Shown: positions 1-8,386 of the stretch, piece after piece
Layout of the letters: each line of letters begins with the position of its first letter
Position numbering within the stretch: position 1 is the first letter of the stretch
NCBI RefSeq assembly: GCF_900292075.1
Contig: NZ_OLMV01000002.1
Span: 186,001 to 250,000, forward strand
DNA from: Microbacterium timonense
GTDB taxonomy: Bacteria > Actinomycetota > Actinomycetes > Actinomycetales > Microbacteriaceae
DNA: 64,000 bases
Direction: 5' to 3'
The notes under the pieces: generated by a model
Database searches by the model: none
What the model was told of the DNA's origin: nothing
The model's input: the letters and a program-made list of their open reading frames with translations, nothing else
Made by a program: the position numbers and the translations under genes

Positions 1-1
1 G

Positions 2-232
2 ACCGACCTCTCGGGACTTCCTCCGACCTTCATCGACGTGGGATCGGCGGAGACGTTCCGAGACGAGGATGTCGCGTACGCAACCCGGATCTGGGCTGCC
101 GGCGGTGACGCCGAACTCCACGTGTGGCCCGGCGGAGTGCACGGTTTCGACGCGCTGGCACCGGACGCGCCCCTGTCGGAGGATGCCCGCAACGCCCGCG
201 CTCGGTGGCTCGAACGCCTGCTTCGCGCCTGA
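2..232 (+). CDS. alpha/beta-hydrolase (esterase/lipase type), C-terminal fragment
   Basis: The 5' part lies outside the window, so only the last 76 codons are seen. The order 'PPTFIDVGSAE', then 'ED' and 'LHVWPGGVHGFD' is the C-terminal pattern of the alpha/beta-hydrolase fold-3 (HSL-like) esterases. In that family the Asp after the strand (here in the FRDED stretch) and the His of the VHGF motif are the acid and base of the catalytic triad. The nucleophile Ser cannot be checked because it is off the edge. The gene ends 21 bases before the convergent MarR gene. The substrate is unknown. Confidence 0.75.
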   Translation, partial: TDLSGLPPTFIDVGSAETFRDEDVAYATRIWAAGGDAELHVWPGGVHGFDALAPDAPLSEDARNARARWLERLLRA

Positions 233-253
233 GCCGCTGCGCTCGGGGCTGGG

Positions 254-760
254 TCACCCCGACGTGCGCCGGCGGCCGCGCGGTGCGGCCGATCGAGGCG
301 GCGTCTGACGCATGTGATCTCGGACGCGGGTGAGGATGTCGGCGAGAGCATCGATGTCTGCGCGGGTCAGCGGAGCGAAAAGCAGGTCCTCGAGGATCGC
401 GATGTGCCCTGGAAAGACCCGCGCCAGCACGGCGCGTCCGTCTTCGGTGATGGTGGCGACGGTGCTGCGCTCATCCTCGGGCGATGGCGTGCGGGTGACC
501 AGGCCCCGCTTCTCCAGGGTCTGCGCCTGATAGGTGAGACCGCTGCGGCTGTAGACGACCCCGTCGGCGAGATCGGTCATGCGCGCGCTGCCGTCCGGCG
601 CGTCGCCGAGGGTCGCCAGCAGCTGGAACTGGACATAGCTCAGATCACCGGCATCCTGCAGCTGCTGCTCGACCGCGTGGCGCAGCAAGCTGCTCGCCTC
701 GATGAGGGCGAAGTACGCGCCCAGCTGCGTGGCATCCAGCGACGGCGGCGACGAGGTCAT
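254..760 (-). CDS. MarR-family transcriptional regulator
   Basis: This 168-residue protein has the MarR layout: an N-terminal dimerisation helix, a winged helix-turn-helix in the middle (helix around 'GSARMTDLADGVVYSRSGLT', then wing 'EDERSTVATITEDGRAV') and a C-terminal dimerisation helix. It is divergent from an NADPH-quinone-reductase-like gene. The 112-base gap holds two related palindromes, so it probably represses itself and its neighbour and releases DNA on binding a ligand or after oxidation. The ATG start follows a TAGGTT box by six bases, suggesting a leaderless message. The ligand is unknown; the neighbour suggests quinones or reactive electrophiles. Confidence 0.85.
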   Translation of the reverse strand: MTSSPPSLDATQLGAYFALIEASSLLRHAVEQQLQDAGDLSYVQFQLLATLGDAPDGSARMTDLADGVVYSRSGLTYQAQTLEKRGLVTRTPSPEDERSTVATITEDGRAVLARVFPGHIAILEDLLFAPLTRADIDALADILTRVRDHMRQTPPRSAAPRGRRRTSG

Positions 761-766
761 GTCCTG

Positions 767-772
767 AACCTA
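767..772 (-). promoter_or_regulatory. -10 box of the marR gene
   Basis: TAGGTT read on the minus strand, six bases before the ATG at 760; transcription would begin at or next to the start codon. Confidence 0.5.
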
Positions 773-797
773 GCAAGTACTTCTGATTCGAAACAGT

Positions 798-815
798 TGC
801 TTCAACTTCGAAGCA
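798..815. promoter_or_regulatory. imperfect MarR operator palindrome
   Basis: TGCTTCAACTTCGAAGCA is a dyad whose right half (TTCGAAGCA) matches the half-site of the perfect palindrome at 835-850. Two like-sequenced dyads between divergent genes are the usual arrangement for a MarR repressor controlling both sides. Confidence 0.6.
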
Positions 816-834
816 GTGCTAGATTCGTGTCGTT

Positions 835-850
835 GCTTCGAATTCGAAGC
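835..850. promoter_or_regulatory. perfect 16-bp palindrome, probable MarR operator
   Basis: GCTTCGAATTCGAAGC is self-complementary over all 16 bases and ends 22 bases before the oxidoreductase start codon, where a bound repressor would block RNA polymerase. Confidence 0.65.
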
Positions 851-872
851 TCTTGATGAGAGGCAGGACATC

Positions 873-1811
873 ATGAAGGCAGTGCGGTTCCACGAGACGG
901 GCAGCGCCGACGTGCTGCGCTACGAGGACGTCGAGCAACCGGTTCCCGGTGCAGGCGAGGTGCTGGTGCGCGTTGCGGGCTCGGCGTACAACCCGGCCGA
1001 CGGCGGCATGCGCGGAGGGTTCCTCCCGATCCCGATCTCGCTCCCCCATACACCGGGGTACGACGTGGCCGGGACGATCGTCCAGCTCGGTGACGGCGTG
1101 CACGGAGTGAAGGTGGGACAGCCGGTGGTCGGTTTCCTTCCGATGACGGCCGACGGCGGCGCGGCGGAGTACGTCGTCGCCCCCGCGGATGCCCTCGTCA
1201 CCGCGCCCAGCAGCATCTCGCTCGCCGATGCGGCGGGGCTTCCGTCCGTCGCACTCACCGCGTGGCAGGCGCTCTTCGAGGCCGGGGGCCTTCAGCCGGG
1301 TCAGCGAGTGCTCATCAACGGGGCCGGCGGCCCGGTCGGAGGATATGCGGTGCAGCTCGCCACCCGTGCCGGCGCCTACGTCATCGCCACCGCGAGCCCT
1401 CGCAGCATGCGGACGGTGCAGTCGAACGGCGCGGACGAGATCGTCGACCACACGACGACCAGCGTGCTCGAGGCGGTCACCGAACCCGTCGACATCCTGC
1501 TCAACCTCGCTCCCATCACCGCCGAAGACTTCGCGGAGATGGTGGCGCTCGTGGGCGACGGTGGAGTCGTCGTCTCCACGACCCCGCGCGTGACGACACC
1601 GGGCGACGAGCAGCGGAGCGTCAGAGCCGCGACGATCTACGTGCACCCGGATGCCGCCGTGCTCGCCGAGCTCGTCGGACTCATCGACAGCGGCGACCTC
1701 CGCGTCGACATCGCCGAGCGCGTGCCGCTGGAGGAGCTGCCCGAGCTGCACCGGCGCGCCGACGCCGGAGAGGTCCACGGGAAGGTCGTGGTCGTCCCGC
1801 CGACGGCGTGA
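873..1811 (+). CDS. NADP-dependent oxidoreductase (zinc-independent quinone oxidoreductase family, MDR)
   Basis: The 312-residue protein is a medium-chain dehydrogenase/reductase without the structural zinc cysteines: an N-terminal GroES-like domain ('MKAVRFHETGSADVLRYEDV', 'PGYDVAGTIVQLGDGV') and a Rossmann domain with the nucleotide-binding run 'VLINGAGGPVGGYAVQLA'. Such enzymes reduce quinones or enones with NAD(P)H in the cytoplasm. The start chosen is the ATG after GAGAGGCAGGA. An upstream in-frame ATG would place the N-terminus inside the operator region, so it was not used. The divergent MarR gene and the two palindromes make this the likely target of repression. The exact substrate cannot be read from sequence. 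Confidence 0.85.
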   Translation: MKAVRFHETGSADVLRYEDVEQPVPGAGEVLVRVAGSAYNPADGGMRGGFLPIPISLPHTPGYDVAGTIVQLGDGVHGVKVGQPVVGFLPMTADGGAAEYVVAPADALVTAPSSISLADAAGLPSVALTAWQALFEAGGLQPGQRVLINGAGGPVGGYAVQLATRAGAYVIATASPRSMRTVQSNGADEIVDHTTTSVLEAVTEPVDILLNLAPITAEDFAEMVALVGDGGVVVSTTPRVTTPGDEQRSVRAATIYVHPDAAVLAELVGLIDSGDLRVDIAERVPLEELPELHRRADAGEVHGKVVVVPPTA

Positions 1812-1939
1812 CGCACAGGCGGCCGGCCGACGGACCCGCGGCCCGGGCTATGCGCGTCGACGTCCCGATGTCAACCCCGTGGGCGGACAGGGCAGCCGGT
1901 GGGTGCACTGGCCTCTCGCGACGAGGTGAGGAGCATCCG

Positions 1940-3079
1940 ATGAAGGCAGTGGTATTCCGGGGACCGTTCGAGGTGAGCGTGGAGGAGGTGGACGATCCGC
2001 GGATCGAGCAGCCGCTCGACGCGATCGTGCAGATCACGACGACGAACATCTGCGGATCGGATCTGCATCCGTATGACGGCCGTGCGCCGATGGAGTCGGG
2101 AATGATCCTCGGCCACGAGAACATGGGCACGGTCGTCGAGGTCGGCCCCGGGGTGGATCGTATCCGCGTCGGCGACCGTGTGTCCGTGCCTTTCAACATC
2201 GCCTGCGGGACGTGCCGGAACTGCAACGAGGGGTACACCTCCGCGTGCCAGCGCGCGAATCCCTCTGGCATGCCCGGCGCGGGCTACGGCTACCCCAAGA
2301 TGGGCCCCTATCAGGGCGGTCAGGCGGAGCTGCTTCGCGTGCCGTGGGCCGACTTCAACCTGCTCGAGCTGCCCCAGGGGGATGACTTCGAGAACGACTT
2401 CACGATGCTCTCCGACATCTTCCCGACCGGCTACCACGGCACCGAGATGGCCCATGTCCGTCCCGGCAGCTCGGTGGCGGTCTTCGGGGCTGGGCCCGTC
2501 GGGCTGATGGCTGCGCACAGCGCCATGCTCAGGGGTGCGGCCATGGTCTTCGTCGTCGACAAGGAGCCCGACCGGCTGCGCCTGGCTGAACAGTTCGGAG
2601 CGGTTCCCATCGACTTCTCCGGAGAAGACATCGAGCAGACCATCCTCGACGCCACGGGCGGACAGGGCGTGGACTGCGGCATCGAGGCCGTCGGCTACCA
2701 GGCACACGACCACTCCGGTCAGGAGCACCCCGAGATGGTGCTCGACAACCTGGTGAAGGTGGTCCGGGCCACCGGCGCCGTGGGCGTCGTCGGTGTCTAC
2801 GTCTCCGAGGATCCGGATGCCGTCAACGACGAGGCGAAGAAGGGCCGGTACGCCTTCAACTTCGGCGCCGCCTTCGAGAAGGGGCTGAAGTTCGGCACCG
2901 GACAGTGCCCGGTGAAGAAGTACAACCGGGAACTGCGCGACCTCATCATTCAGGGGCGTGCGCAGCCGTCGAAGATCGTGTCCCACGAGTTGCCCCTCGC
3001 GCAGGCGCCCGACGCGTATCGGCGGTTCGATCAGCGGGACGACGGCTGGACCAAGGTCCTCCTCCGTCCGGCGGCGTGA
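1940..3079 (+). CDS. zinc-dependent alcohol dehydrogenase, glutathione-independent formaldehyde dehydrogenase-like
   Basis: The protein (379 residues) is an MDR enzyme with both zinc sites visible: catalytic 'CGSDLHPYDG' and 'GHENMGTVVEVG', and the structural cluster 'CGTCRNCNEGYTSAC' (four Cys, spacing 2, 2, 7). A Rossmann motif 'VAVFGAGPVGLMAAHSA' and a long insertion before 'GRAQPSKIVSHELPL' resemble the Pseudomonas formaldehyde dehydrogenase that keeps NAD bound and needs no glutathione. The frame is open far upstream, but a GGTGAGGAG ribosome site 6 bases before this ATG and the family-typical N-terminus fix the start. It converges on the HPP-gene operon. The true aldehyde or alcohol substrate is inferred from family only. 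Confidence 0.85.
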   Translation: MKAVVFRGPFEVSVEEVDDPRIEQPLDAIVQITTTNICGSDLHPYDGRAPMESGMILGHENMGTVVEVGPGVDRIRVGDRVSVPFNIACGTCRNCNEGYTSACQRANPSGMPGAGYGYPKMGPYQGGQAELLRVPWADFNLLELPQGDDFENDFTMLSDIFPTGYHGTEMAHVRPGSSVAVFGAGPVGLMAAHSAMLRGAAMVFVVDKEPDRLRLAEQFGAVPIDFSGEDIEQTILDATGGQGVDCGIEAVGYQAHDHSGQEHPEMVLDNLVKVVRATGAVGVVGVYVSEDPDAVNDEAKKGRYAFNFGAAFEKGLKFGTGQCPVKKYNRELRDLIIQGRAQPSKIVSHELPLAQAPDAYRRFDQRDDGWTKVLLRPAA

Positions 3080-3150
3080 CGTCCGGGAGGGCGGGAGATC
3101 ACACGCTGGGATCACTCACCGTCAAGCCCTCCTCGCAGGCCGTCGGGCGA

Positions 3151-3669
3151 TCACCGCTGCCTTCCGAGAAGCAGCGCGTTGATGCCCCAGCCGGCGATCG
3201 TGATCAGCACGATCGCGCCGGCCATCGCGAGGAGCTGGACCGGCTGCGTCAGGATGCCGAGGCTCACGATCAGCGTCGTCGCTCCCGCGGGAGGGTGCGG
3301 CGCCTTCAGCAGCGTGAGCACGGCGGTCGTGATGGCCACCGAAAGAACGCCCGCCGCGACGTACGGAACTGTCAGACCTCCGACGGGCGCGGGGGGCTGT
3401 CCGGCCAGGCCCAGGCCGTAGAAGCAGACGACGCCGGCGACCAGCCCGACCCCGTGGCCGATCAAGGCGTTGCGCGGGTGCGATGAGGGATTCTCGGGCG
3501 ACTCGAAGAACAGCATGACGGTCGGCCCGAGACTCGGGAAGAGCCACGGCTGCTTCAGCGCGAGCCCGACGGCGCCCGCGAGCGCGAGCACGACGAGGCT
3601 CAACCCGGCGGCGTACACGGCCGACCCGGCACGGCCGCCGCGCAGCCGGACGACGGCGCGGCTGCTCAT
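3151..3669 (-). CDS. HPP-family integral membrane protein (possible nitrite transporter)
   Basis: This is a 172-residue protein with four predicted membrane helices and the family signatures 'PSLGPTVMLFFESP', 'HPRNALIGHGVG' and 'APHPPAGATTLI'; the His-Pro-Pro of the last gives the family its name. HPP proteins of cyanobacteria and chloroplasts transport nitrite. Here the gene is last in an operon behind a Cys-ligated molybdopterin oxidoreductase, which is consistent with moving nitrite or a related anion. The start overlaps the upstream stop (ATGA), indicating translational coupling. The nitrite role is inference from family and context; no nitrite reductase is in the window. Confidence 0.8.
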   Translation of the reverse strand: MSSRAVVRLRGGRAGSAVYAAGLSLVVLALAGAVGLALKQPWLFPSLGPTVMLFFESPENPSSHPRNALIGHGVGLVAGVVCFYGLGLAGQPPAPVGGLTVPYVAAGVLSVAITTAVLTLLKAPHPPAGATTLIVSLGILTQPVQLLAMAGAIVLITIAGWGINALLLGRQR

Positions 3670-4124
3670 GACGCGACCAGCAGTGCTTGCGGTGCGGCCT
3701 GCTTCAGCCGGGTGGAGAGCCAGTCCTGCTGCAGCTTCGTCTGCGACTCGCACTGCTTCGTCACCTCGAGCAGTTCTTCGTCCCGCAGCGCGAGGGCCGC
3801 CTGCTTCACAACCGTCCAGGTGGTGTCGACGAAGGCGACCAGTGTGTGCATGTCCTGGAGGTCGCGCAGCAGGCCCAGCGGTCCCGAGCGGCTCTGCGTC
3901 ATCGCTTCGGTGTGAAAGCGCTCGGGTTCGTCATCCGGCTGCTCGCCGTACCGCTGCACGATGGGCGCGAGTCTGCGCTCGTGTTCGTCGCATTGCTGGG
4001 CGAGGGTGTGACACAGGTGGTAGACGTCCGGCTCGTCGCCGTGGCCGTCGGCCAGCTGTCGGAACGACTGCGCGAGCGTCCGCTCGCCGACGTGCAGCAG
4101 ACCGATGTACACCGGGAGCTTCAT
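3666..4124 (-). CDS. uncharacterised all-helical protein in the molybdopterin oxidoreductase operon
   Basis: I do not recognise this 152-residue protein. It reads as a soluble bundle of long helices without membrane segments or signal peptide. Potential metal ligands are concentrated in the first half: H12, then 'YHLCHTLAQQCDEHERRL', and further on 'RFHTEAM'. That spacing could suit a hemerythrin- or ferritin-like di-iron bundle, but no standard ExxH pair is obvious. The ATG shares its A with the upstream stop (TGATG) and the 3' end overlaps the HPP gene by four bases, so the three genes are translated as a unit. A maturation, electron-transfer or scaffold role for the oxidoreductase is only a guess. 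Confidence 0.7.
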   Translation of the reverse strand: MKLPVYIGLLHVGERTLAQSFRQLADGHGDEPDVYHLCHTLAQQCDEHERRLAPIVQRYGEQPDDEPERFHTEAMTQSRSGPLGLLRDLQDMHTLVAFVDTTWTVVKQAALALRDEELLEVTKQCESQTKLQQDWLSTRLKQAAPQALLVAS

Positions 4125-6601
4125 CACGACTCCTCCCCCGTGGCGATCTGTGGCGGCTCCACCGGGCGCAGCGATTCCTGTGCCTGGCCCGCAGGTCCCC
4201 CGACGGTCGCCGGCACCGCGGAGGCGTCGACCGGCCGCGATGCGGTGGTGGTCGGCGCCGGAGCCGGGCCGACGCGGTCGGCGACCTTCTCGACTCGCAC
4301 GGCGGCGACCTTGTAGATCGGCTGCTTCGAGACCGGATCCCACTCCGTCATCGTCAGCTCGTTCGCGGCCGTCGGCGACCCGTCCGGCCCCGGCCGCCCG
4401 TGCTCCCAGTACCCGTAGTGGAACGGCGCGAACACGCACCCCTCCCGGACGTCGCCGACGCGCGCCGGCACCACGATCTCGCCGCGCGCCGACGTGACGC
4501 GCACGATGTCGCCTTCACGGATGCCGAGGGCAGCGGCATCCGTCCGTGACAACTCGACCCACGCCGACGGAGCGGCGTGCTGCAACTGCGGTGCACGTGC
4601 CGTCTTGGTGCGGGTGTGGAAGTGATACACGGTCCGGCCGGTGGAGTACTGCAGCGGGTACTCCTCACTGGGCGTCTCGTGCGGCGGGTTGAACGCCGCC
4701 GCCTTGAGGATCGCCCGGCCGTCGACGCGCATGGCCTTGTAGGCGACAGGCCCGACGGTCGCGCCGGTGAGCAGGTCGTGACCGTAGGTCTCGGCACGAT
4801 CCACCTCGGTGGGGAAGACCCCGTCCCCGTAGAGTCTCACGGTGCCGTCGGGGTGCTCGTCGTTGCACGGCCACGGCACACCGCTGCCTCCTCGTAGCTT
4901 TTCGTAGCTGAGGCCGGTGTAGTCGCACAGGCGGCCGCGACTGCATTCCTGCCACGCACGGAACCCGTCCTCCGGTCCCGACCAGTCCAGCAGGGGCGCC
5001 CCGTCGTCACGCCGGAAGTCCATCCGCCGCGCATAGTCGAGGAAGATGTCGAGGTCGCTGCGGGCCTCACCCGGTGGATCGACTGCCTTCTCCGAGAGAT
5101 GGACGGTCCGGTTGACGTTGGTGAACGTGCCCTGCTTCTCACCCCAGCCGGCCGCCGGGAGCACGACGTCGGCCAGGAGAGCGGTCTCTGTGAGGTAGAG
5201 GTCCTGCACGACGAGGAAGAGCTCGGGCTGGGCCAGGATGCGCCGGATGCGCTCGGCCTGGGGCATCGACACTGCGGGATTCGTCGCCTGCACCCACAGG
5301 AAGCCGATGCTTCCCTGCTCCACGTATCGGAAGATCTGCATCGCGTGCGTGGGCGGTGCCCAATGCGGGATCTTGTCGACGTGCACGCCCCACAGTTCGG
5401 CGAGCTCGCCGATGTGATCCGGGTTCTCCCAGTTGCGAAAGCCGGGGAGGTCGCCGTCGGCCCCGGTCTCGCGTGTGTTCTGCGCCGTGGGCTGACCGTT
5501 CATCTGAAGGATGCCGGACCCCGGATGCCCGATCTTCCCGGTGAGCAGATGCAGGTTGTTCACCTGGCACGACGCCGCCGTGGCGTCGGACGCCTGGTAG
5601 AAGCCCTGCAGGACGGTCGACAGCACTCGCGGTGAGGTTCCGAAGATCCGAGCGGCCGCACGGACGTCATCCGCGTCCACACCGCAGACCTCGGCGACCG
5701 CCTCCGGCGTCCACATGTCGACCGTCTCCCGCAGCTCGTCCACGCCCACCGTGTGGGCGGCGACGTACTCCTCGTCGATCCAGCCGCCGACGAAGAGCTC
5801 GCGGACGAGGCCGTTCATGAGCGCGAGGTTCGTGCCGGGGCGGACGGCGAGGTGGACGTCGGCACGCTGGGCGACCTCGGTTCGCCGGGGATCCACGCAC
5901 ACCACCCGAGGCGGTTCGGGGCCGGCCAGACGATCCAGTACCCGCGCCCACAGCACGGTCTGGGTCTCGGCCATGTTGTGACCGAAGAGGAAGATCGCGT
6001 CGCACTCGTCGATGTCGGCGTAACTGCCCGGCTGCCCGTCGGAGCCGAAGCTCTCCTTCATCGCCGCGGCAGCGGTCGCCGTGCACAGCCGCGTGTTGCC
6101 GTCCATGTGCGGGGTGCCCAGCCCCGCTTTCCCGATGATCGCCAGCGCGTAGTACTCCTCGAGGAAGAGTTGCCCGGACGTGTAGAAGCCGAGGCTCAAC
6201 GGTCCTTTCTCCTGGAGCAGCCGGCTGCTTCGCTCCACGATCCTCGACATGGCGGTGTCCCAGTCCGTCTCGATCAGTTCCCCGCCCTCGCGGATGAGCG
6301 GACGGGTCAACCGGTCGGCGCCGGCCATGCCCTGCCAGCTGCCGAAGAGCCCCTTCGGCCCGAGTCGGCCATGGTTGACGATGTCCATGGGTCTGCCGCG
6401 CACCCCGACCATCCGGCCGTCCTTGACGGCGATGTCGGTCGCGCACCCGTTGCTGCACAGCACGCACGCGGACTGGACCCACCTGTCCACCTCGTCGGGG
6501 TCGATGCCGTCAGCCAGCTTCATGTCGACCCGTGTCGGCCACCGCTCTCCACGCGCGTACGGCGTGCGCGTGCCCCAGATCTCCGCGATCCTGTCCACCA
6601 T
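4124..6601 (-). CDS. molybdopterin oxidoreductase, nitrate-reductase-like (Nas/Nap type) catalytic subunit
   Basis: The 825-residue protein follows the DMSO-reductase-family order: an N-terminal Fe-S segment, Mo-bisMGD domains and a C-terminal molydopterin dinucleotide-binding barrel ('VWVELSRTDAAALGIREGDIVRV' region). The segment 'GNTRLCTATAAAAM' puts a Cys (C173) at the molybdenum-ligand position, as in NapA and assimilatory nitrate reductases, arguing against formate dehydrogenase. The Fe-S motif is 'CVLCSNGC' (C46, C49, C53) but the usual fourth Cys is Gly81 ('GRLGPKG'). There is no Tat signal, so it acts in the cytoplasm. The start is the ATG behind GGGAGG; an ORF extension upstream has no ribosome site. 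A role in nitrate assimilation is likely but not proven; no electron-donor gene is adjacent. Confidence 0.85.
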   Translation of the reverse strand: MVDRIAEIWGTRTPYARGERWPTRVDMKLADGIDPDEVDRWVQSACVLCSNGCATDIAVKDGRMVGVRGRPMDIVNHGRLGPKGLFGSWQGMAGADRLTRPLIREGGELIETDWDTAMSRIVERSSRLLQEKGPLSLGFYTSGQLFLEEYYALAIIGKAGLGTPHMDGNTRLCTATAAAAMKESFGSDGQPGSYADIDECDAIFLFGHNMAETQTVLWARVLDRLAGPEPPRVVCVDPRRTEVAQRADVHLAVRPGTNLALMNGLVRELFVGGWIDEEYVAAHTVGVDELRETVDMWTPEAVAEVCGVDADDVRAAARIFGTSPRVLSTVLQGFYQASDATAASCQVNNLHLLTGKIGHPGSGILQMNGQPTAQNTRETGADGDLPGFRNWENPDHIGELAELWGVHVDKIPHWAPPTHAMQIFRYVEQGSIGFLWVQATNPAVSMPQAERIRRILAQPELFLVVQDLYLTETALLADVVLPAAGWGEKQGTFTNVNRTVHLSEKAVDPPGEARSDLDIFLDYARRMDFRRDDGAPLLDWSGPEDGFRAWQECSRGRLCDYTGLSYEKLRGGSGVPWPCNDEHPDGTVRLYGDGVFPTEVDRAETYGHDLLTGATVGPVAYKAMRVDGRAILKAAAFNPPHETPSEEYPLQYSTGRTVYHFHTRTKTARAPQLQHAAPSAWVELSRTDAAALGIREGDIVRVTSARGEIVVPARVGDVREGCVFAPFHYGYWEHGRPGPDGSPTAANELTMTEWDPVSKQPIYKVAAVRVEKVADRVGPAPAPTTTASRPVDASAVPATVGGPAGQAQESLRPVEPPQIATGEES

Positions 6602-6714
6602 GTCGATGCCTCCCGCCGAGGAGTCTGCGCGGCTATGCGCGCAGCGCTGAAGCCTCTGGACAACGACCCGGCGCTGTGGGAGCATCCGCGCCGCGAACGT
6701 GCACGCGCCGGTGC

Positions 6715-8295
6715 TCAGGCGAGCAGCGTCTCCTGACCCGTCACCGGGCCGGGATCGGGGAGCCGGCGCATCCGCATCGCGTTCGCGACGCCGCCGAGTG
6801 CGGCCAGAATCGGTACGAGCAGCGCCACCTGCAGTGCGAACGGCGACGCCTCGGTGTTGATGCGCACGATCTCTGCCGACACCTCGGGCGGTTCATCGGC
6901 GAGCAGCTGCTCCAGGCCTGTGTTCGACATGAGCTCGGCATCGTCTTCGAGAACGGTCGACACCTGGGCCTTCTGCTCGGCCGAGAGCACGGTGCTCGAA
7001 TCCGCCAAGGTCGAGAACGCCGACGCGAGCGTCGCGAGCAGGATGGCGCCGGCGAAGGCGAGCCCGAAAGACAGGCCGAACGAACCTGCGGCGGAGTTCA
7101 CCCCGGCGGCCTCGCTGACCCGCTCCTCTGAGATCGGGGCGAGCGTGAAGTTGTTCAGCTGCGACACCAGCAGCCCGAGGCCGCACCCGGTGATGATCAG
7201 CGGCACGGTGAGATACCAGCCGCTGTCGGCGATGGGCACGAGCGGCACGAGCACGATGAGACCGACGGCCGCGAGCACGAAGCCGACGAGGATGAGGTTG
7301 GCGGGGCGGCGCTTCGCCCGCCGCCCGGCGATGAGGGCAACGACGAACATGCTGAGCGACAGCGGCGCGATCGACAGCCCGGCGAGGAATGCGTCGTACT
7401 CCAGCACCATCTGCAGGTACAGCGGCAGCACGATCATCGTCCCACCCAGCGTGATCTGCTGCAGCAGCTGCCCGCTCGCCCCGGTGCGGAACGGCTTGGA
7501 CCTCAACAGGTCGGGATCCAGGAGCGTCGGCCGTGCCCGTCTCTTGCGCATACGCAGCCAGAAGGTGAGACCGACGAGGCTCACGATCCCGACGGCGATC
7601 GTGAGTCCGACATAGCCGGCGCCCTCCTGCCAGAGCAGGATGCCGAGCACGACGCCGCCCATTCCCACGATCGACAGCGCTGCGCCGACGAGGTCGATCG
7701 CGCGCTCGCCCGTGAACGGTACGTCCTTCACGAGGGGCGCACCGATCAGCACCACCGCGATGATCAGGGCTTCGAGCAGAAAGCCGACCCGCCAGGAGAG
7801 GAAGGTGGTGATCGCGCCGCCCAGCAGCGGTCCCACCGCGGCCGCGATCGCGGCCGATGCGCCCACCAGCGCGTACACCCGCTTCTGGTGCGCGCCGGCG
7901 AAGTTGCCGTGGATGAGGGACTGCATCGCGGGCAGCAGCAGCGACGCGCCGAGCCCGCCGATCAGCGCCCAGAAGATGACCACGGCGGTGATGCTCTGCG
8001 CGAGGGTCATCGCGACCGCCCCGATGGCATAGCCGACCAGGCCCAGGATGTAGGCGAGCTTGCGTCCGATGAGGTCGCCCGTCTTGCCGCCGATGAGGAT
8101 GAACGCCGCCGAGACGAGCGCTTCGAGGGCGATGGCTCCCTGCACCTGACTGGCCGTCGCGCCGAGATCGTGCACCACCGCCGAGATGGAGACGTTCATC
8201 AGCGACGTGTCCACCACGAGGACGAACATCGCCATCGCCAGGAGCAAGGCCAACCGCCCGTTGAAGCGCGCAGCCGCGTCGCCGTCGCCGCTCAT
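6715..8295 (-). CDS. MFS transporter, DHA2 (14-helix) drug-exporter family
   Basis: This 526-residue membrane protein has about 14 hydrophobic segments, with the MFS A-like motif 'GKTGDLIGRKLAYILGL' between helices 2 and 3 and the antiporter-type C motif region 'GASAAIAAAVGPLLGGAIT' in helix 5, typical of proton-coupled multidrug exporters. The start chosen is the ATG at 'MSGDGDAAARF', just before helix 1; the frame continues upstream into the divergent promoter region without family-like sequence. An extended soluble loop near the C-terminus ('TVLSAEQKAQVSTVLEDDAEL') is common in this family. The substrate is unknown and no dedicated regulator lies next to it. Confidence 0.85.
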   Translation of the reverse strand: MSGDGDAAARFNGRLALLLAMAMFVLVVDTSLMNVSISAVVHDLGATASQVQGAIALEALVSAAFILIGGKTGDLIGRKLAYILGLVGYAIGAVAMTLAQSITAVVIFWALIGGLGASLLLPAMQSLIHGNFAGAHQKRVYALVGASAAIAAAVGPLLGGAITTFLSWRVGFLLEALIIAVVLIGAPLVKDVPFTGERAIDLVGAALSIVGMGGVVLGILLWQEGAGYVGLTIAVGIVSLVGLTFWLRMRKRRARPTLLDPDLLRSKPFRTGASGQLLQQITLGGTMIVLPLYLQMVLEYDAFLAGLSIAPLSLSMFVVALIAGRRAKRRPANLILVGFVLAAVGLIVLVPLVPIADSGWYLTVPLIITGCGLGLLVSQLNNFTLAPISEERVSEAAGVNSAAGSFGLSFGLAFAGAILLATLASAFSTLADSSTVLSAEQKAQVSTVLEDDAELMSNTGLEQLLADEPPEVSAEIVRINTEASPFALQVALLVPILAALGGVANAMRMRRLPDPGPVTGQETLLA

Positions 8296-8374
8296 GAGCA
8301 CAGCAAAGCACACCGCGAGGCTCCGTGGTGAGAACGGTGGAGATTCTTGCTGACCGGCGCCGCTTCGTCGGTCG

Positions 8375-8380
8375 TACACT
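8375..8380 (+). promoter_or_regulatory. -10 box, TACACT
   Basis: Six bases (GACGCC) separate it from the ATG of the membrane-protein gene at 8387; no ribosome site fits between. Confidence 0.5.
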
Positions 8381-8386
8381 GACGCC

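Noticed and set aside
3080..3150. Possible terminator between the convergent dehydrogenase and HPP genes
   Set aside because: Short GGGAGG/CCTCC complementarity only; no convincing stem.
4124..6601. Formate dehydrogenase
   Set aside because: The Mo-ligand context 'TRLCTATAA' and the operon with an HPP protein fit nitrate-reductase types better, and no FdhD or FdhE gene is present.
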